NCBI GenBank assembly: GCA_934317205.1
Contig: CAKREL010000102.1
Span: 1-7,343, forward strand
Direction: 5' to 3'
DNA length: 7,343 nt
Source of the DNA: an uncultured Eubacterium sp.
GTDB taxonomy: Bacteria > Bacillota > Clostridia > Lachnospirales > Lachnospiraceae
Positions 1 to 7,343 of this stretch are shown here, in pieces (position 1 is the first letter of the stretch; each line of letters starts with the position of its first letter). Under the pieces are notes generated by a model that made no database searches, had not been told where the DNA came from, and worked only from the letters and a program-made list of their open reading frames with translations. Made by a program: the position numbers and the translations under genes.

Positions 1-6
1 TGGCAT
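1..6 (-). CDS. rpsL: Start of next gene, probably rpsL (ribosomal protein S12); two codons only
   Basis: Only ATG CCA (Met-Pro) is visible before the window ends. It is called a gene start because AGGAGGTG sits six bases upstream and a near-consensus promoter lies about 60 bases further up. S12 proteins typically begin Met-Pro-Thr, and in Firmicutes the str genes (rpsL, rpsG, fusA, tuf) usually follow rpoC, so rpsL fits both start and position. S12 belongs to the 30S decoding centre. Two residues cannot prove identity, and the symbol rests on gene order. In Bacillus a small L7Ae-like gene comes between rpoC and rpsL; a Met-Pro start does not match my memory of that protein. Confidence 0.5.
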
Positions 7-12
7 TCTATT

Positions 13-20
13 CACCTCCT
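13..20 (-). promoter_or_regulatory. Ribosome binding site of the gene starting at 6
   Basis: The minus strand reads AGGAGGTG, a near-complete match to the anti-Shine-Dalgarno end of 16S rRNA. Six bases separate it from the ATG at 6..4. This is a stronger match than the rpoC site and fits a highly translated ribosomal protein gene. Confidence 0.85.
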
Positions 21-43
21 GTATATTTTGTAAAAAGTTCCTT

Positions 44-61
44 GTGCGCTTTTATGCACAC
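44..61 (-). promoter_or_regulatory. Stem-loop at the predicted 5' end of the rpsL transcript
   Basis: On the minus strand GTGTGC (61..56) can pair with GCGCAC (49..44) around a six-base loop ATAAAA. That gives a six-pair stem with one G-U wobble. The promoter at 68-96 predicts a start at about 61-62, so the hairpin would begin at the first transcribed base or next to it. It is not a good terminator, because the short T run lies seven bases past the stem. A 5'-terminal stem of this kind can protect an mRNA from decay. That role is inferred, and the pairing could be chance. Confidence 0.45.
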
Positions 62-67
62 TAAAAT

Positions 68-96
68 AGTATAGTGATTGTGCCCTCTATTGTCAA
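68..96 (-). promoter_or_regulatory. Sigma-A (sigma-70 type) promoter for the str/rpsL operon
   Basis: The minus strand carries TTGACA (96..91), a perfect -35 box, then exactly 17 bases, then TATACT (73..68), a five-of-six match to the -10 consensus TATAAT. The start should fall near A62 or G61, giving a leader of about 55 bases before the ATG at 6. It lies in the non-coding gap after rpoC and points at the next gene, so it probably gives the ribosomal genes their own strong transcription beyond any read-through from rpoBC. No extended -10 TG is present, and with this spacer and -35 box none is needed. Confidence 0.85.
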
Positions 97-101
97 GCGT
101 A

Positions 102-132
102 TTTTCTGATTTTTCCCAATTTTTCTGTTTTT
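102..132 (-). promoter_or_regulatory. A-tract array upstream of the promoter, possible UP element
   Basis: Four minus-strand A-runs lie just upstream of the -35 box: 102-105, 110-114, 120-124 and 128-132. Measured from a start at about 61, their centres fall near -42, -51, -61 and -69. A-runs spaced by roughly one helical turn bend DNA, and A-rich DNA at -40 to -60 is the usual binding site for the alpha-subunit C-terminal domain. An UP element is the natural reading. The low GC of the gap could produce similar runs by chance. Confidence 0.45.
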
Positions 133-142
133 ATACATATAC

Positions 143-176
143 ATAGAAGGCGGTGCCATATGGCATCGCCTTCTAT
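143..176 (-). terminator. Hairpin after rpoC, probable terminator or 3'-end former
   Basis: Ten perfect pairs (143-152 with 167-176) are followed by one non-Watson-Crick position (153/166), then four more pairs (154-157 with 162-165) and a four-base loop. The hairpin starts 24 bases after the rpoC stop codon, where a terminator is expected. In minus-strand RNA position 153/166 is a C-A mismatch, and two weaker pairs at the base can extend the stem to 141-178. The usual U-run is missing: the RNA after the stem reads GUAUAUGUAUAAAAAC. It may therefore terminate only partly, or act as a processing or decay barrier. Confidence 0.6.
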
Positions 177-200
177 ATTATAATCATTAATTTACTGTTC

Positions 201-3200
201 TTACTCTTCTGTCACAGTTTCTTCTGCTTCAGTTTCGACAAAATTCTCTTCTTCAGTTTCTACTGCTTCAACGTCTGCATTATCTGCTAACAGATCTTCA
301 CCAAATAAATCTTCTGCATCAATCTCAGCATTTTCATCGATATCAGAATCCAGACGAATGGAACGATATCTCTTCATACCTGTTCCTGCCGGAATCAGTT
401 TACCGATGATTACATTCTCTTTCAGACCGATCAGTGGATCAATCTTACCTTTGATTGCTGCCTCTGTCAGAACTTTTGTTGTCTCCTGGAAGGATGCAGC
501 TGACAGGAATGAATTAGTAGCCAGAGAAGCTTTTGTAATACCAAGCATTACCTGTTTTCCTTCTGCCGGCTCTTTTCCTTCTGCAGCCAGTTTCTCATTT
601 TCTTCCTCATAATCAAGGAAATCAACCATTGTTCCTGGCAGGAAATCAGAATCTCCATTATTCTCGATACGAATCTTTTTCAGCATCTGACGAACGATAA
701 CCTCGACGTGCTTATCATTGATTTCTACACCCTGTAAACGGTATACACGCTGAACTTCCTGAAGCATGTAATCCTGAACTGCACGAACACCTTTAATCTT
801 CAGAATATCATGTGGGTTTACGCTACCTTCGGTAAGCTCATCACCTGCTTCAAGCACTGCACCATCCGCAACCTTAATTCTGGAGCCGTAAGGGATAAGG
901 TAAGCTTTTGTCTCGCCTGTCTCCGTATTTGTAACGATAACCTCACGTTTTTTCTTTGTATCTTTAATATTAGCGACACCTGCGAACTCTGTGATAATAG
1001 CAAGTCCTTTCGGCTTTCTTGCCTCAAAAAGCTCCTCGACACGCGGAAGACCCTGTGTGATATCATCACCGGCAACACCACCGGAGTGGAATGTACGCAT
1101 TGTAAGCTGTGTACCTGGCTCACCGATAGACTGAGCAGCAATAATACCAACTGCCTCACCAACCTGTACTGCCTGACCTGTTGCCATATTTGCGCCGTAG
1201 CATTTTGCACAAACACCAACTTTTGAACGGCAAGTAAGAATGGTACGGATTTTAACTTTCTCAAGTGGCTCGCCGTTCTCATCCACGCCTTTGCTCATGA
1301 CCAGAGCTGCACGCTTCGGTGTGATCATATGATTTGCTGCAACAAGTACATTTCCATCTGCATCGCAAATATCTTCGCATGCAAAACGTCCTGTGATACG
1401 CTCCTGAAGGCTTTCGATTTCCTCCTTACCATCCATAAATGCACTTACGTACATACCCACAATCTCACTTCTGTCTTTGCAGCAATCTGTCTCACGGATG
1501 ATCAGATCCTGAGATACGTCAACCAGACGTCTGGTCAGATATCCGGAATCGGCAGTACGAAGCGCTGTATCAGACATACCTTTACGTGCTCCATGGGCAG
1601 ACATGAAGTACTCCAATACGTCAAGTCCCTCACGGAAGTTTGATTTGATTGGCAACTCGATAGTTTTACCAGTTGTATCAGCCATCAAACCACGCATACC
1701 TGCCAACTGTTTAATCTGTTTATCAGAACCACGGGCTCCGGAATCAGCCATCATAAAGATGTTGTTATATTTGTCAAGTCCGGATAACAGCTCATGTGTA
1801 AGCTCATCATCGGTCTCTTTCCATGTCTCTACAACCTCTTTGTAACGTTCTTCCTCTGTAATAAGTCCGCGTTTGTAGTTCTTTGTGATTACATCTACAG
1901 TATCCTGTGCCTGTTTGATCAGTGCAGGTTTCTTCTCCGGCACTGTCATATCTGAAATAGATACGGTCATAGCAGCTCTTGTAGAGTACTTATAACCCAT
2001 TGCTTTAATATCATCCAGAACTTCTGCTGTAGTTGTAGCTCCGTGAATATTGATAACTTTCTCAAGAATCTGTTTCAGACCTTTTTTACCAACGTGGAAA
2101 TCTACTTCCAGAAGCAGATCATTTTCCGGTTTGCTTCTGTCTACAAATCCAAGATCCTGTGGGAGGATTTCATTGAAGATAAAACGTCCAAGTGTGGACT
2201 CAACTGTTCCTGTCTTCTCTGTTCCATCCGGCATTTTCTTTGTCATACGAATATGAATTCTGGAATGTAATTTTAGATATCCATTCTCGTAAGCAAGAAT
2301 TGCCTCATTCAGGTTCTTGAAGTAATGACCCTCACCAATGCTTCCTGGTCTCTCCTGTGTCAAATAGTAGATACCAAGAACCATATCCTGAGAAGGAACG
2401 GCTACCGGACCACCATCAGACGGTTTTAACAGGTTGTTCGGAGACAGTAACATAAAACGGCACTCTGCCTGTGCTTCCACGGAGAGTGGAAGATGGACAG
2501 CCATCTGGTCACCATCAAAATCGGCATTATATGCAGTACAAACAAGTGGATGAAGCTTGATTGCTTTACCTTCTACAAGGATTGGCTCAAATGCCTGAAT
2601 ACCAAGTCTGTGCAGTGTAGGAGCACGGTTCAGCATAACCGGATGCTCTTTGATAACTTCTTCCAGAACGTCCCATACTTCTGTCTGAAGTTTCTCTACC
2701 ATTTTCTTTGCACTTTTAATATTGTGTGCTGTTCCGTTTGCAACCAGTTCTTTCATAACGAACGGTTTAAACAGCTCGATAGCCATTTCTTTCGGAAGAC
2801 CACACTGATAAATCTTTAATTCCGGTCCTACTACGATTACAGAACGTCCTGAATAGTCAACACGTTTACCAAGCAGGTTCTGACGGAAACGTCCACCTTT
2901 ACCTTTCAGCATATCGGAAAGAGATTTTAATGCTCTGTTTCCAGGTCCTGTAACCGGTCTGCCACGACGTCCATTATCAATCAAAGCATCTACAGCTTCC
3001 TGAAGCATACGTTTTTCATTGCGGACAATGATATCTGGTGCTCCAAGCTCTAACAGTCTTCTCAGACGGTTGTTACGGTTGATAATTCGACGATACAGAT
3101 CGTTCAGATCGGATGTTGCAAAACGACCACCATCCAACTGTACCATCGGACGTAAATCTGGCGGAATAACCGGGATAACAGTCATGATCATCCACTCTGG

Positions 3201-3890
3201 TCTGTTGCCAGACTCGCGGAATGCTTCTACAACTTCCAGTCTCTTGATGATTCTTGCACGTTTCTGACCTGTAGCTGTTTTTAAAGCAACTTTCAGTTCT
3301 GCGGAATCTTTCTCGAGGTCAATGGATTCCAGAAGTTCTTTGATGGATTCTGCTCCCATGCCAACCCGAAAAGTATTACCATATTTTTCATATGCTTCCT
3401 GATATTCTGCCTCGGACAGAACCTGCTTATACTGCAGGTCTGTCTCGCCTTTATCAAGTACGATGTAAGAAGCAAAATACAGAACTTTCTCCAATGTACG
3501 CGGAGAAATATCAAGGATTAATCCCATACGGCTCGGAATACCTTTAAAGTACCAGATATGAGATACCGGAGCTGCCAGCTCAATATGTCCCATACGTTCT
3601 CTACGTACGTTAGATTTTGTAATTTCAACACCACAACGGTCGCAGACAACGCCTTTATAACGGATTTTTTTGTATTTTCCGCAGTGGCATTCCCAGTCCT
3701 TACTTGGTCCGAAAATACGTTCACAGAACAAACCATCTTTTTCTGGTTTTAAAGTTCTATAGTTAATGGTTTCCGGTTTTTTCACTTCGCCCCGAGACCA
3801 TTCTAATATTTTTTCCGGTGAAGCCAATCCGATGCGGATACCATCGAACGCTATGTTTGTGCCGACTTCTTTACTGTTTGTTTCTGGCAT
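201..3890 (-). CDS. rpoC: DNA-directed RNA polymerase subunit beta-prime
   Basis: Complete at 1229 residues, a normal length for Firmicutes RpoC. With RpoB it forms the active-site cleft of RNA polymerase and makes RNA from NTPs on a DNA template. Visible in order: N-terminal zinc site (C68, C70, C83, C86); sigma-binding clamp helices (about 230-311); switch 2 (about 334-351); catalytic NADFDGD (455-461) with Mg-binding D457, D459 and D461; bridge helix (about 756-791); second zinc site (C803, C887, C894, C897); trigger loop (about 911-945), which runs straight on without the SI3 insertion of E. coli; then the C-terminal clamp/jaw part. The last 50 residues are an acidic tail with 23 Asp/Glu and no Lys/Arg. 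The ATG start is supported by a Shine-Dalgarno eight bases upstream and by the family-typical opening. It lies 18 bases after rpoB, so co-transcription is near certain. No frameshift is seen. Confidence 0.99.
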   Translation of the reverse strand: MPETNSKEVGTNIAFDGIRIGLASPEKILEWSRGEVKKPETINYRTLKPEKDGLFCERIFGPSKDWECHCGKYKKIRYKGVVCDRCGVEITKSNVRRERMGHIELAAPVSHIWYFKGIPSRMGLILDISPRTLEKVLYFASYIVLDKGETDLQYKQVLSEAEYQEAYEKYGNTFRVGMGAESIKELLESIDLEKDSAELKVALKTATGQKRARIIKRLEVVEAFRESGNRPEWMIMTVIPVIPPDLRPMVQLDGGRFATSDLNDLYRRIINRNNRLRRLLELGAPDIIVRNEKRMLQEAVDALIDNGRRGRPVTGPGNRALKSLSDMLKGKGGRFRQNLLGKRVDYSGRSVIVVGPELKIYQCGLPKEMAIELFKPFVMKELVANGTAHNIKSAKKMVEKLQTEVWDVLEEVIKEHPVMLNRAPTLHRLGIQAFEPILVEGKAIKLHPLVCTAYNADFDGDQMAVHLPLSVEAQAECRFMLLSPNNLLKPSDGGPVAVPSQDMVLGIYYLTQERPGSIGEGHYFKNLNEAILAYENGYLKLHSRIHIRMTKKMPDGTEKTGTVESTLGRFIFNEILPQDLGFVDRSKPENDLLLEVDFHVGKKGLKQILEKVINIHGATTTAEVLDDIKAMGYKYSTRAAMTVSISDMTVPEKKPALIKQAQDTVDVITKNYKRGLITEEERYKEVVETWKETDDELTHELLSGLDKYNNIFMMADSGARGSDKQIKQLAGMRGLMADTTGKTIELPIKSNFREGLDVLEYFMSAHGARKGMSDTALRTADSGYLTRRLVDVSQDLIIRETDCCKDRSEIVGMYVSAFMDGKEEIESLQERITGRFACEDICDADGNVLVAANHMITPKRAALVMSKGVDENGEPLEKVKIRTILTCRSKVGVCAKCYGANMATGQAVQVGEAVGIIAAQSIGEPGTQLTMRTFHSGGVAGDDITQGLPRVEELFEARKPKGLAIITEFAGVANIKDTKKKREVIVTNTETGETKAYLIPYGSRIKVADGAVLEAGDELTEGSVNPHDILKIKGVRAVQDYMLQEVQRVYRLQGVEINDKHVEVIVRQMLKKIRIENNGDSDFLPGTMVDFLDYEEENEKLAAEGKEPAEGKQVMLGITKASLATNSFLSAASFQETTKVLTEAAIKGKIDPLIGLKENVIIGKLIPAGTGMKRYRSIRLDSDIDENAEIDAEDLFGEDLLADNADVEAVETEEENFVETEAEETVTEE
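215..270 (-). repeat. Imperfect in-frame direct repeat in the acidic tail of rpoC
   Basis: Two 17-base copies, 215-231 and 254-270, differ at one position. They are 39 bases (13 codons) apart and so in the same frame, encoding EAEET and EAVET. The core GAAACTGAAG also recurs between them. The pattern suggests the Glu-rich tail grew by slippage or small duplication, although biased Glu codon use alone could give part of the similarity. Confidence 0.55.
1056..1160 (-). other. rpoC: RpoC trigger loop coding segment
   Basis: Residues about 911-945 contain the near-universal core [18 protein letters not shown]. The trigger loop folds against the bridge helix when a correct NTP is bound; the histidine of TFH (H935) contacts the NTP phosphates. 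The sequence passes directly from this core to the conserved [14 protein letters not shown] segment, so the roughly 190-residue SI3 domain found here in E. coli is absent, as is normal for Firmicutes. Confidence 0.9.
1518..1625 (-). other. rpoC: RpoC bridge helix coding segment
   Basis: Residues about 756-791 include [20 protein letters not shown] and TRRLVD, the bridge helix that spans the cleft beside the active site and takes part in translocation. It matches the bacterial consensus as I remember it, with no insertion or missing key residue. Boundaries are approximate and set by alignment from memory to E. coli. Confidence 0.88.
2508..2528 (-). other. rpoC: RpoC catalytic NADFDGD motif
   Basis: These seven codons give Asn-Ala-Asp-Phe-Asp-Gly-Asp at residues 455-461. 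The three aspartates hold the catalytic magnesium of every multisubunit RNA polymerase. All are intact, so the enzyme should be active. Confidence 0.97.
3633..3689 (-). other. rpoC: RpoC N-terminal zinc-binding site
   Basis: Cysteines 68 and 70 (CHC) and 83 and 86 (CDRC) form the four-cysteine zinc site of the beta-prime N-terminus, next to the RNA exit channel and the upstream DNA. All four ligands are present. The following segment (residues 92-102) lies at the clamp base, where fidaxomicin binds. Confidence 0.93.
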
Positions 3891-3898
3891 TTACAACG

Positions 3899-3908
3899 CT
3901 CCTTCCTC
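3899..3908 (-). promoter_or_regulatory. Ribosome binding site of rpoC
   Basis: The minus strand reads GAGGAAGGAG immediately after the rpoB stop codon, with AAGGAG ending eight bases before the rpoC ATG. The site fills most of the 18-base gap, so a ribosome finishing rpoB covers it. This allows coupled translation and matched subunit amounts. It supports ATG at 3890 as the rpoC start. Confidence 0.88.
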
Positions 3909-6900
3909 TTATTCTTCATCTAGAATGCTATCATCAAACTCTTCCATAAAATCATCTGTGTCAGAGTCATCCTGCTCTTCTTCTACATCTACTAATTCTT
4001 CGTTTTCATTGAATTCCTGCTTTGAGAATCCCATTGCTCCGAAAGATTCTTTCTCTTCGTAGTTGAAGTTTCTGTCTCCGGAAATAATCGCATTCAGATC
4101 TGTATTTCCATATTCGCTTGTTTCAAGCAATTTTACTTCTTCGCCATTCTCGTCTTCCAATGTCACATCCAGGCCAAGAGACTGTAACTCTTTTAACAAT
4201 ACCTTGAAGGACTCCGGAATACCCGGCTCAGGAATATTATCACCTTTGATGATTGCTTCGTATGTTTTAACACGTCCGATCACATCATCAGATTTTACTG
4301 TCAGAATCTCCTGCAGTGTATATGCTGCACCATAAGCCTCCAGTGCCCATACCTCCATCTCTCCAAAACGCTGTCCACCGAACTGAGCTTTACCACCCAG
4401 AGGCTGCTGTGTAACCAGAGAGTAAGGACCAGTAGAACGTGCATGGATTTTGTCATCTACCAGATGATGCAGTTTCAGGTAATGCATGTGACCGATTGTT
4501 ACCGGGCTGTCGAAGTACTCGCCGGTACGTCCATCACGCAGTCTTACTTTACCATCACGGGAAATCGGAACACCTTTCCAAAGTTCACGGTGATCTCTGT
4601 TTTCATACAGGTAATCAAGAACTTCCGGGCGTAACTCTTCCTCATGTTTTTCTTTGAACTCTTCCCATGTTAAGTTGACATAATCATTTGCCAGATCAAG
4701 AGTATCCATGATATCAGTCTCTTTTGCGCCGGCAAAAATTGGTGTTGCAACATTAAATCCAAGTGCTTTTGCTGCAAGGCTCAGATGAATCTCCAACACC
4801 TGTCCGATATTCATTCGGGAAGGTACACCCAGCGGATTTAATACGATATCCAGCGGACGTCCATTCGGCAGGAATGGCATATCTTCTACTGGAAGTACAC
4901 GGGAAACGACACCCTTGTTACCATGACGACCAGCCATTTTATCACCAACAGAGATTTTTCTCTTCTGAGCGATGTAAATACGAACAGCCTGGTTTACACC
5001 AGGTGATAACTCATCACCATTTTCACGTGTAAATACTTTTGCATCAACAACAATACCGTATTCACCATGCGGTACTTTTAAGGAAGTATCACGTACTTCT
5101 CTTGCTTTTTCACCAAAAATTGCACGAAGCAGTCTCTCTTCTGCCGTCAGTTCTGTCTCTCCCTTTGGAGTAACTTTACCAACCAGAATATCGCCGGCAC
5201 GAACTTCAGCGCCGATACGGATAATACCTCTCTCATCCAGATCTTTCAGTGCGTCATCGCCGACACCCGGAACATCTCTTGTAATTTCTTCCGGTCCGAG
5301 TTTTGTATCACGTGCTTCTGCTTCATACTCTTCGATATGGATAGAAGTATAAACATCGTCCTGAACCAGACGCTCACTTAACAGTACAGCATCCTCGTAG
5401 TTATAACCTTCCCATGTCATAAAACCAATCAATGGATTCTTACCAAGGCCAAGTTCACCGTTTGCAGTAGACGGGCCGTCAGCGATAACCTGTCCTGCCT
5501 CTACATGATTGCCTTTGAATACAATAGGTCTCTGGTTATAACAGTTAGACTGGTTGCTTCGTGAGAATTTTGTCAGCTTGATTGTCTCTCGGCTTCCATC
5601 ATCATCATATTTAATCGTAATTTCATTGGAGCAAGCGCGCTCAATTACACCGGCACGTTTTGCAACAACGCAAACGCCAGAGTCAACAGCTGCCTTCGGC
5701 TCCATACCTGTACCGACAACCGGTGCTTCTGTTGTCAGAAGCGGTACTGCCTGACGCTGCATGTTCGCTCCCATCAGTGCACGGTTCGCATCGTCGTTCT
5801 CAAGGAACGGGATCAACGCGGTAGCAACTGAGAATACCATCTGCGGAGATACATCCATGTAATCAAATAATGTCTTGTCATACTCCTGAGTTTCTTCTCT
5901 GAATCGACCGGATACAGAATTACGTACAAAATATCCGTTCTCATCCAGTTTCTCATTCGCCTGTGCTACATGATAATTATCCTCTTCATCCGCTGTCATG
6001 TATACAACTGAATCTGTTACTCGTGGATTCTTAGGATCTGATTTATCAATTTTGCGGTATGGTGCCTCTACAAAACCATACTCATTAATTCTCGCATAAG
6101 ATGCAAGGGAGTTGATCAGTCCGATATTCGGTCCCTCAGGTGTCTCTACCGGACACATTCTTCCATAATGGGAGTAATGAATATCTCGAACCTCGAATCC
6201 CGCACGATCTCTGGACAGACCACCAGGTCCCAATGCAGACAGACGACGTTTATGTGTCAACTCACCAAGCGGGTTATTCTGATCCATAAACTGTGACAGC
6301 TGAGAAGAACCAAAGAACTCTTTAACTGCGGCTGTAACAGGTTTGATATTGATCAGACTCTGCGGTGTGATTGTCTCAAGATCCTGTGTTGTCATTCTCT
6401 CACGAACCACTCTCTCCAGACGTGAAAGACCGATTCTGTACTGATTCTGAAGCAATTCACCTACCGCACGGATACGACGGTTTCCGAGGTGATCGATATC
6501 ATCATCACTTCCAATACCATACTCCAAATGCATATTATAGTTAATAGAAGCAAGAATGTCTTCTTTTGTAATATGTTTCGGAATCAGATCATGGATATTT
6601 CTGCGAATTGCATTTTTAATATCCTCAATGTCAGTATTATCTTCAAGAATCTGTGCCAGAACCGGATAGTATACCAGCTCATGAACTCCCAATTCTTCCG
6701 GATTCACGTCTACATAATGACGAAGATCTACCATCATACTTGACAGAACTTTTACATTTCTCTCTTCTGTCTGAATCCACACATAAGGAACTGCTGCATT
6801 CTGGATTGCATCTGCCAGGTCACGATCCACTTTCTGTCCAGCTTCAGCAAGCACTTCTCCTGTACTCGGATCAACAACATCCTCTGCCAGTACATGCTCG

Positions 6901-7343
6901 TTAATACGGTTTTTCAGCATTAATTTTTTATTAAATTTATATCTTCCGACCTTAGCCAGATCATATCTTCTCGGGTCGAAGAACATCGCCATAATAAGAC
7001 TCTCTGCACTTTCTACAGACAGCGGCTCACCTGGGCGGATTTTTTTGTATAACTCTAAAAGACCTTCCTGATAATTTGTAGAAACGTCTTTACCAAAACT
7101 TGCAATAATCTTCGGTTCTTCACCAAACAGATCAATAATTTCCTGATTTGTACCAATACCAAGTGCACGGATCAATACTGTAATCGGCACCTTACGGGTA
7201 CGATCCACACGAACATAAAAAACATCATTAGAGTCTGTTTCATATTCCAACCATGCACCACGGTTAGGAATAACAGTACAGGAATACAGTTCTTTTCCAA
7301 TCTTATCATGAGCAATTCCATAATAAATACCCGGGGAACGAAC
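3909..7343 (-). CDS. rpoB: DNA-directed RNA polymerase subunit beta, N-terminus cut by the window edge
   Basis: The frame is open to the right edge and gives 1144 visible residues. By comparison with remembered homologues about 135-145 N-terminal residues are missing. It begins VRSPGIYY, a conserved beta-subunit segment. The TTG at 7250 is not a start: it encodes Leu in GAWLEYETD, and conserved sequence continues upstream. In order (visible numbering): lobe region (about 40-320); rifampicin region (345-376); [29 protein letters not shown] with active-site E650 and D651; [12 protein letters not shown] with K802 and K810, equivalent to E. coli K1065 and K1073; and the C-terminal clamp and switch segment [20 protein letters not shown] Gram-positive-type extension follows [17 protein letters not shown] and ends in 33 residues with 19 Asp/Glu and no Lys/Arg. 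The protein pairs with RpoC in the core enzyme. No frameshift or premature stop is seen. Confidence 0.98.
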   Translation of the reverse strand, partial: VRSPGIYYGIAHDKIGKELYSCTVIPNRGAWLEYETDSNDVFYVRVDRTRKVPITVLIRALGIGTNQEIIDLFGEEPKIIASFGKDVSTNYQEGLLELYKKIRPGEPLSVESAESLIMAMFFDPRRYDLAKVGRYKFNKKLMLKNRINEHVLAEDVVDPSTGEVLAEAGQKVDRDLADAIQNAAVPYVWIQTEERNVKVLSSMMVDLRHYVDVNPEELGVHELVYYPVLAQILEDNTDIEDIKNAIRRNIHDLIPKHITKEDILASINYNMHLEYGIGSDDDIDHLGNRRIRAVGELLQNQYRIGLSRLERVVRERMTTQDLETITPQSLINIKPVTAAVKEFFGSSQLSQFMDQNNPLGELTHKRRLSALGPGGLSRDRAGFEVRDIHYSHYGRMCPVETPEGPNIGLINSLASYARINEYGFVEAPYRKIDKSDPKNPRVTDSVVYMTADEEDNYHVAQANEKLDENGYFVRNSVSGRFREETQEYDKTLFDYMDVSPQMVFSVATALIPFLENDDANRALMGANMQRQAVPLLTTEAPVVGTGMEPKAAVDSGVCVVAKRAGVIERACSNEITIKYDDDGSRETIKLTKFSRSNQSNCYNQRPIVFKGNHVEAGQVIADGPSTANGELGLGKNPLIGFMTWEGYNYEDAVLLSERLVQDDVYTSIHIEEYEAEARDTKLGPEEITRDVPGVGDDALKDLDERGIIRIGAEVRAGDILVGKVTPKGETELTAEERLLRAIFGEKAREVRDTSLKVPHGEYGIVVDAKVFTRENGDELSPGVNQAVRIYIAQKRKISVGDKMAGRHGNKGVVSRVLPVEDMPFLPNGRPLDIVLNPLGVPSRMNIGQVLEIHLSLAAKALGFNVATPIFAGAKETDIMDTLDLANDYVNLTWEEFKEKHEEELRPEVLDYLYENRDHRELWKGVPISRDGKVRLRDGRTGEYFDSPVTIGHMHYLKLHHLVDDKIHARSTGPYSLVTQQPLGGKAQFGGQRFGEMEVWALEAYGAAYTLQEILTVKSDDVIGRVKTYEAIIKGDNIPEPGIPESFKVLLKELQSLGLDVTLEDENGEEVKLLETSEYGNTDLNAIISGDRNFNYEEKESFGAMGFSKQEFNENEELVDVEEEQDDSDTDDFMEEFDDSILDEE
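4911..4946 (-). other. rpoB: RpoB active-site lysine motif [12 protein letters not shown]
   Basis: The two lysines (visible residues 802 and 810) correspond to E. coli K1065 and K1073, which contact the RNA 3' end and the initiating nucleotide. Both are intact in a perfectly conserved motif. Confidence 0.92.
6216..6311 (-). other. rpoB: RpoB rifampicin-resistance-determining region
   Basis: The segment from GSSQLSQ to GPGGL corresponds to E. coli beta 507 onward. The drug-contact positions Q513, D516, H526, R529, S531 and L533 (E. coli numbering) carry the sensitive-type residues. Differences from E. coli are mild: Ser-Glu-Ile becomes Gly-Glu-Leu before THKRR, and Ile becomes Leu after it. 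The sequence predicts a rifamycin-sensitive polymerase. Confidence 0.88.

Noticed and set aside
44..61. Leader hairpin as an intrinsic terminator or attenuator
   Set aside because: The stem is only six pairs and the T-run begins seven bases past it, too far for intrinsic termination. No alternative pairing that would make an attenuator is evident.
810..1282. Overlapping open frames of 138 codons (plus strand) and 154 codons (minus strand, other frame) inside rpoC
   Set aside because: They lie fully within the conserved bridge-helix to trigger-loop part of rpoC, have low-complexity or cysteine-rich translations unlike any family, and I see no ribosome binding site or promoter for them. They are shadows of a strongly constrained gene.
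4675..4703. Plus-strand TTGACA inside rpoB as a possible antisense promoter
   Set aside because: At 17 bases downstream the -10 position reads AAGAGT, which is not a usable -10 box. The hexamer is explained by codons for a conserved Val-Asn-Leu.
4439..5032. Plus-strand open frames antisense to rpoB (72 and 89 codons)
   Set aside because: They are complements of conserved RpoB segments with His/Pro-rich composition typical of antisense shadows, and no start signals are evident.
1..7343. A novel defence, mobile or accessory system, CRISPR array, tRNA or rRNA
   Set aside because: Two conserved housekeeping genes fill about 97 percent of the window. The rest is explained by a terminator-like hairpin, promoter and leader. 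No repeat arrays, terminal inverted repeats, integrase or transposase frames, or tRNA-like folds were seen on either strand.

Overview
The window is the core of a bacterial RNA polymerase operon, read entirely on the minus strand. It holds most of rpoB (beta subunit), all of rpoC (beta-prime subunit), and the promoter, leader and first two codons of the next gene, which is probably rpsL (ribosomal protein S12). The lack of the large proteobacterial trigger-loop insertion in RpoC, the acidic C-terminal extension on RpoB, strong AGGAGG-type ribosome binding sites and the overall protein wording point to a Gram-positive of the class Clostridia. Lachnospiraceae is the most likely family. This is a judgement from remembered homologues, not a search.

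Layout in the direction of transcription (high to low coordinates): rpoB enters at the right edge and lacks its N-terminus (7343 to 3909). An 18-base gap carries the rpoC ribosome binding site. rpoC follows, complete (3890 to 201). The 200 bases after rpoC hold a strong hairpin (143-176, probable terminator or 3'-end former), an A-tract-rich stretch (102-132), a promoter with a perfect -35 box and a 17-base spacer (68-96), a stem-loop at the predicted 5' end of the new transcript (44-61), a strong ribosome binding site (13-20) and ATG CCA at 6..1.

The two large genes encode the catalytic halves of one enzyme. RpoC brings the magnesium-binding NADFDGD loop, bridge helix, trigger loop and two zinc sites. 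RpoB brings the rifampicin pocket and the conserved lysines that contact RNA and substrate. The 18-base spacing suggests they are made in equal amounts from one message. The fresh promoter after rpoC lets the downstream ribosomal (str) genes be expressed far above polymerase level.

I found no mobile element, CRISPR array, RNA gene or unknown accessory system. Nearly every base is housekeeping coding sequence, with no internal gap over 300 bases. The points worth a second look are the compact rpoC-rpsL junction and lineage-specific details of the two subunits: acidic tails, extra cysteines near a zinc site, and residues that predict drug response.
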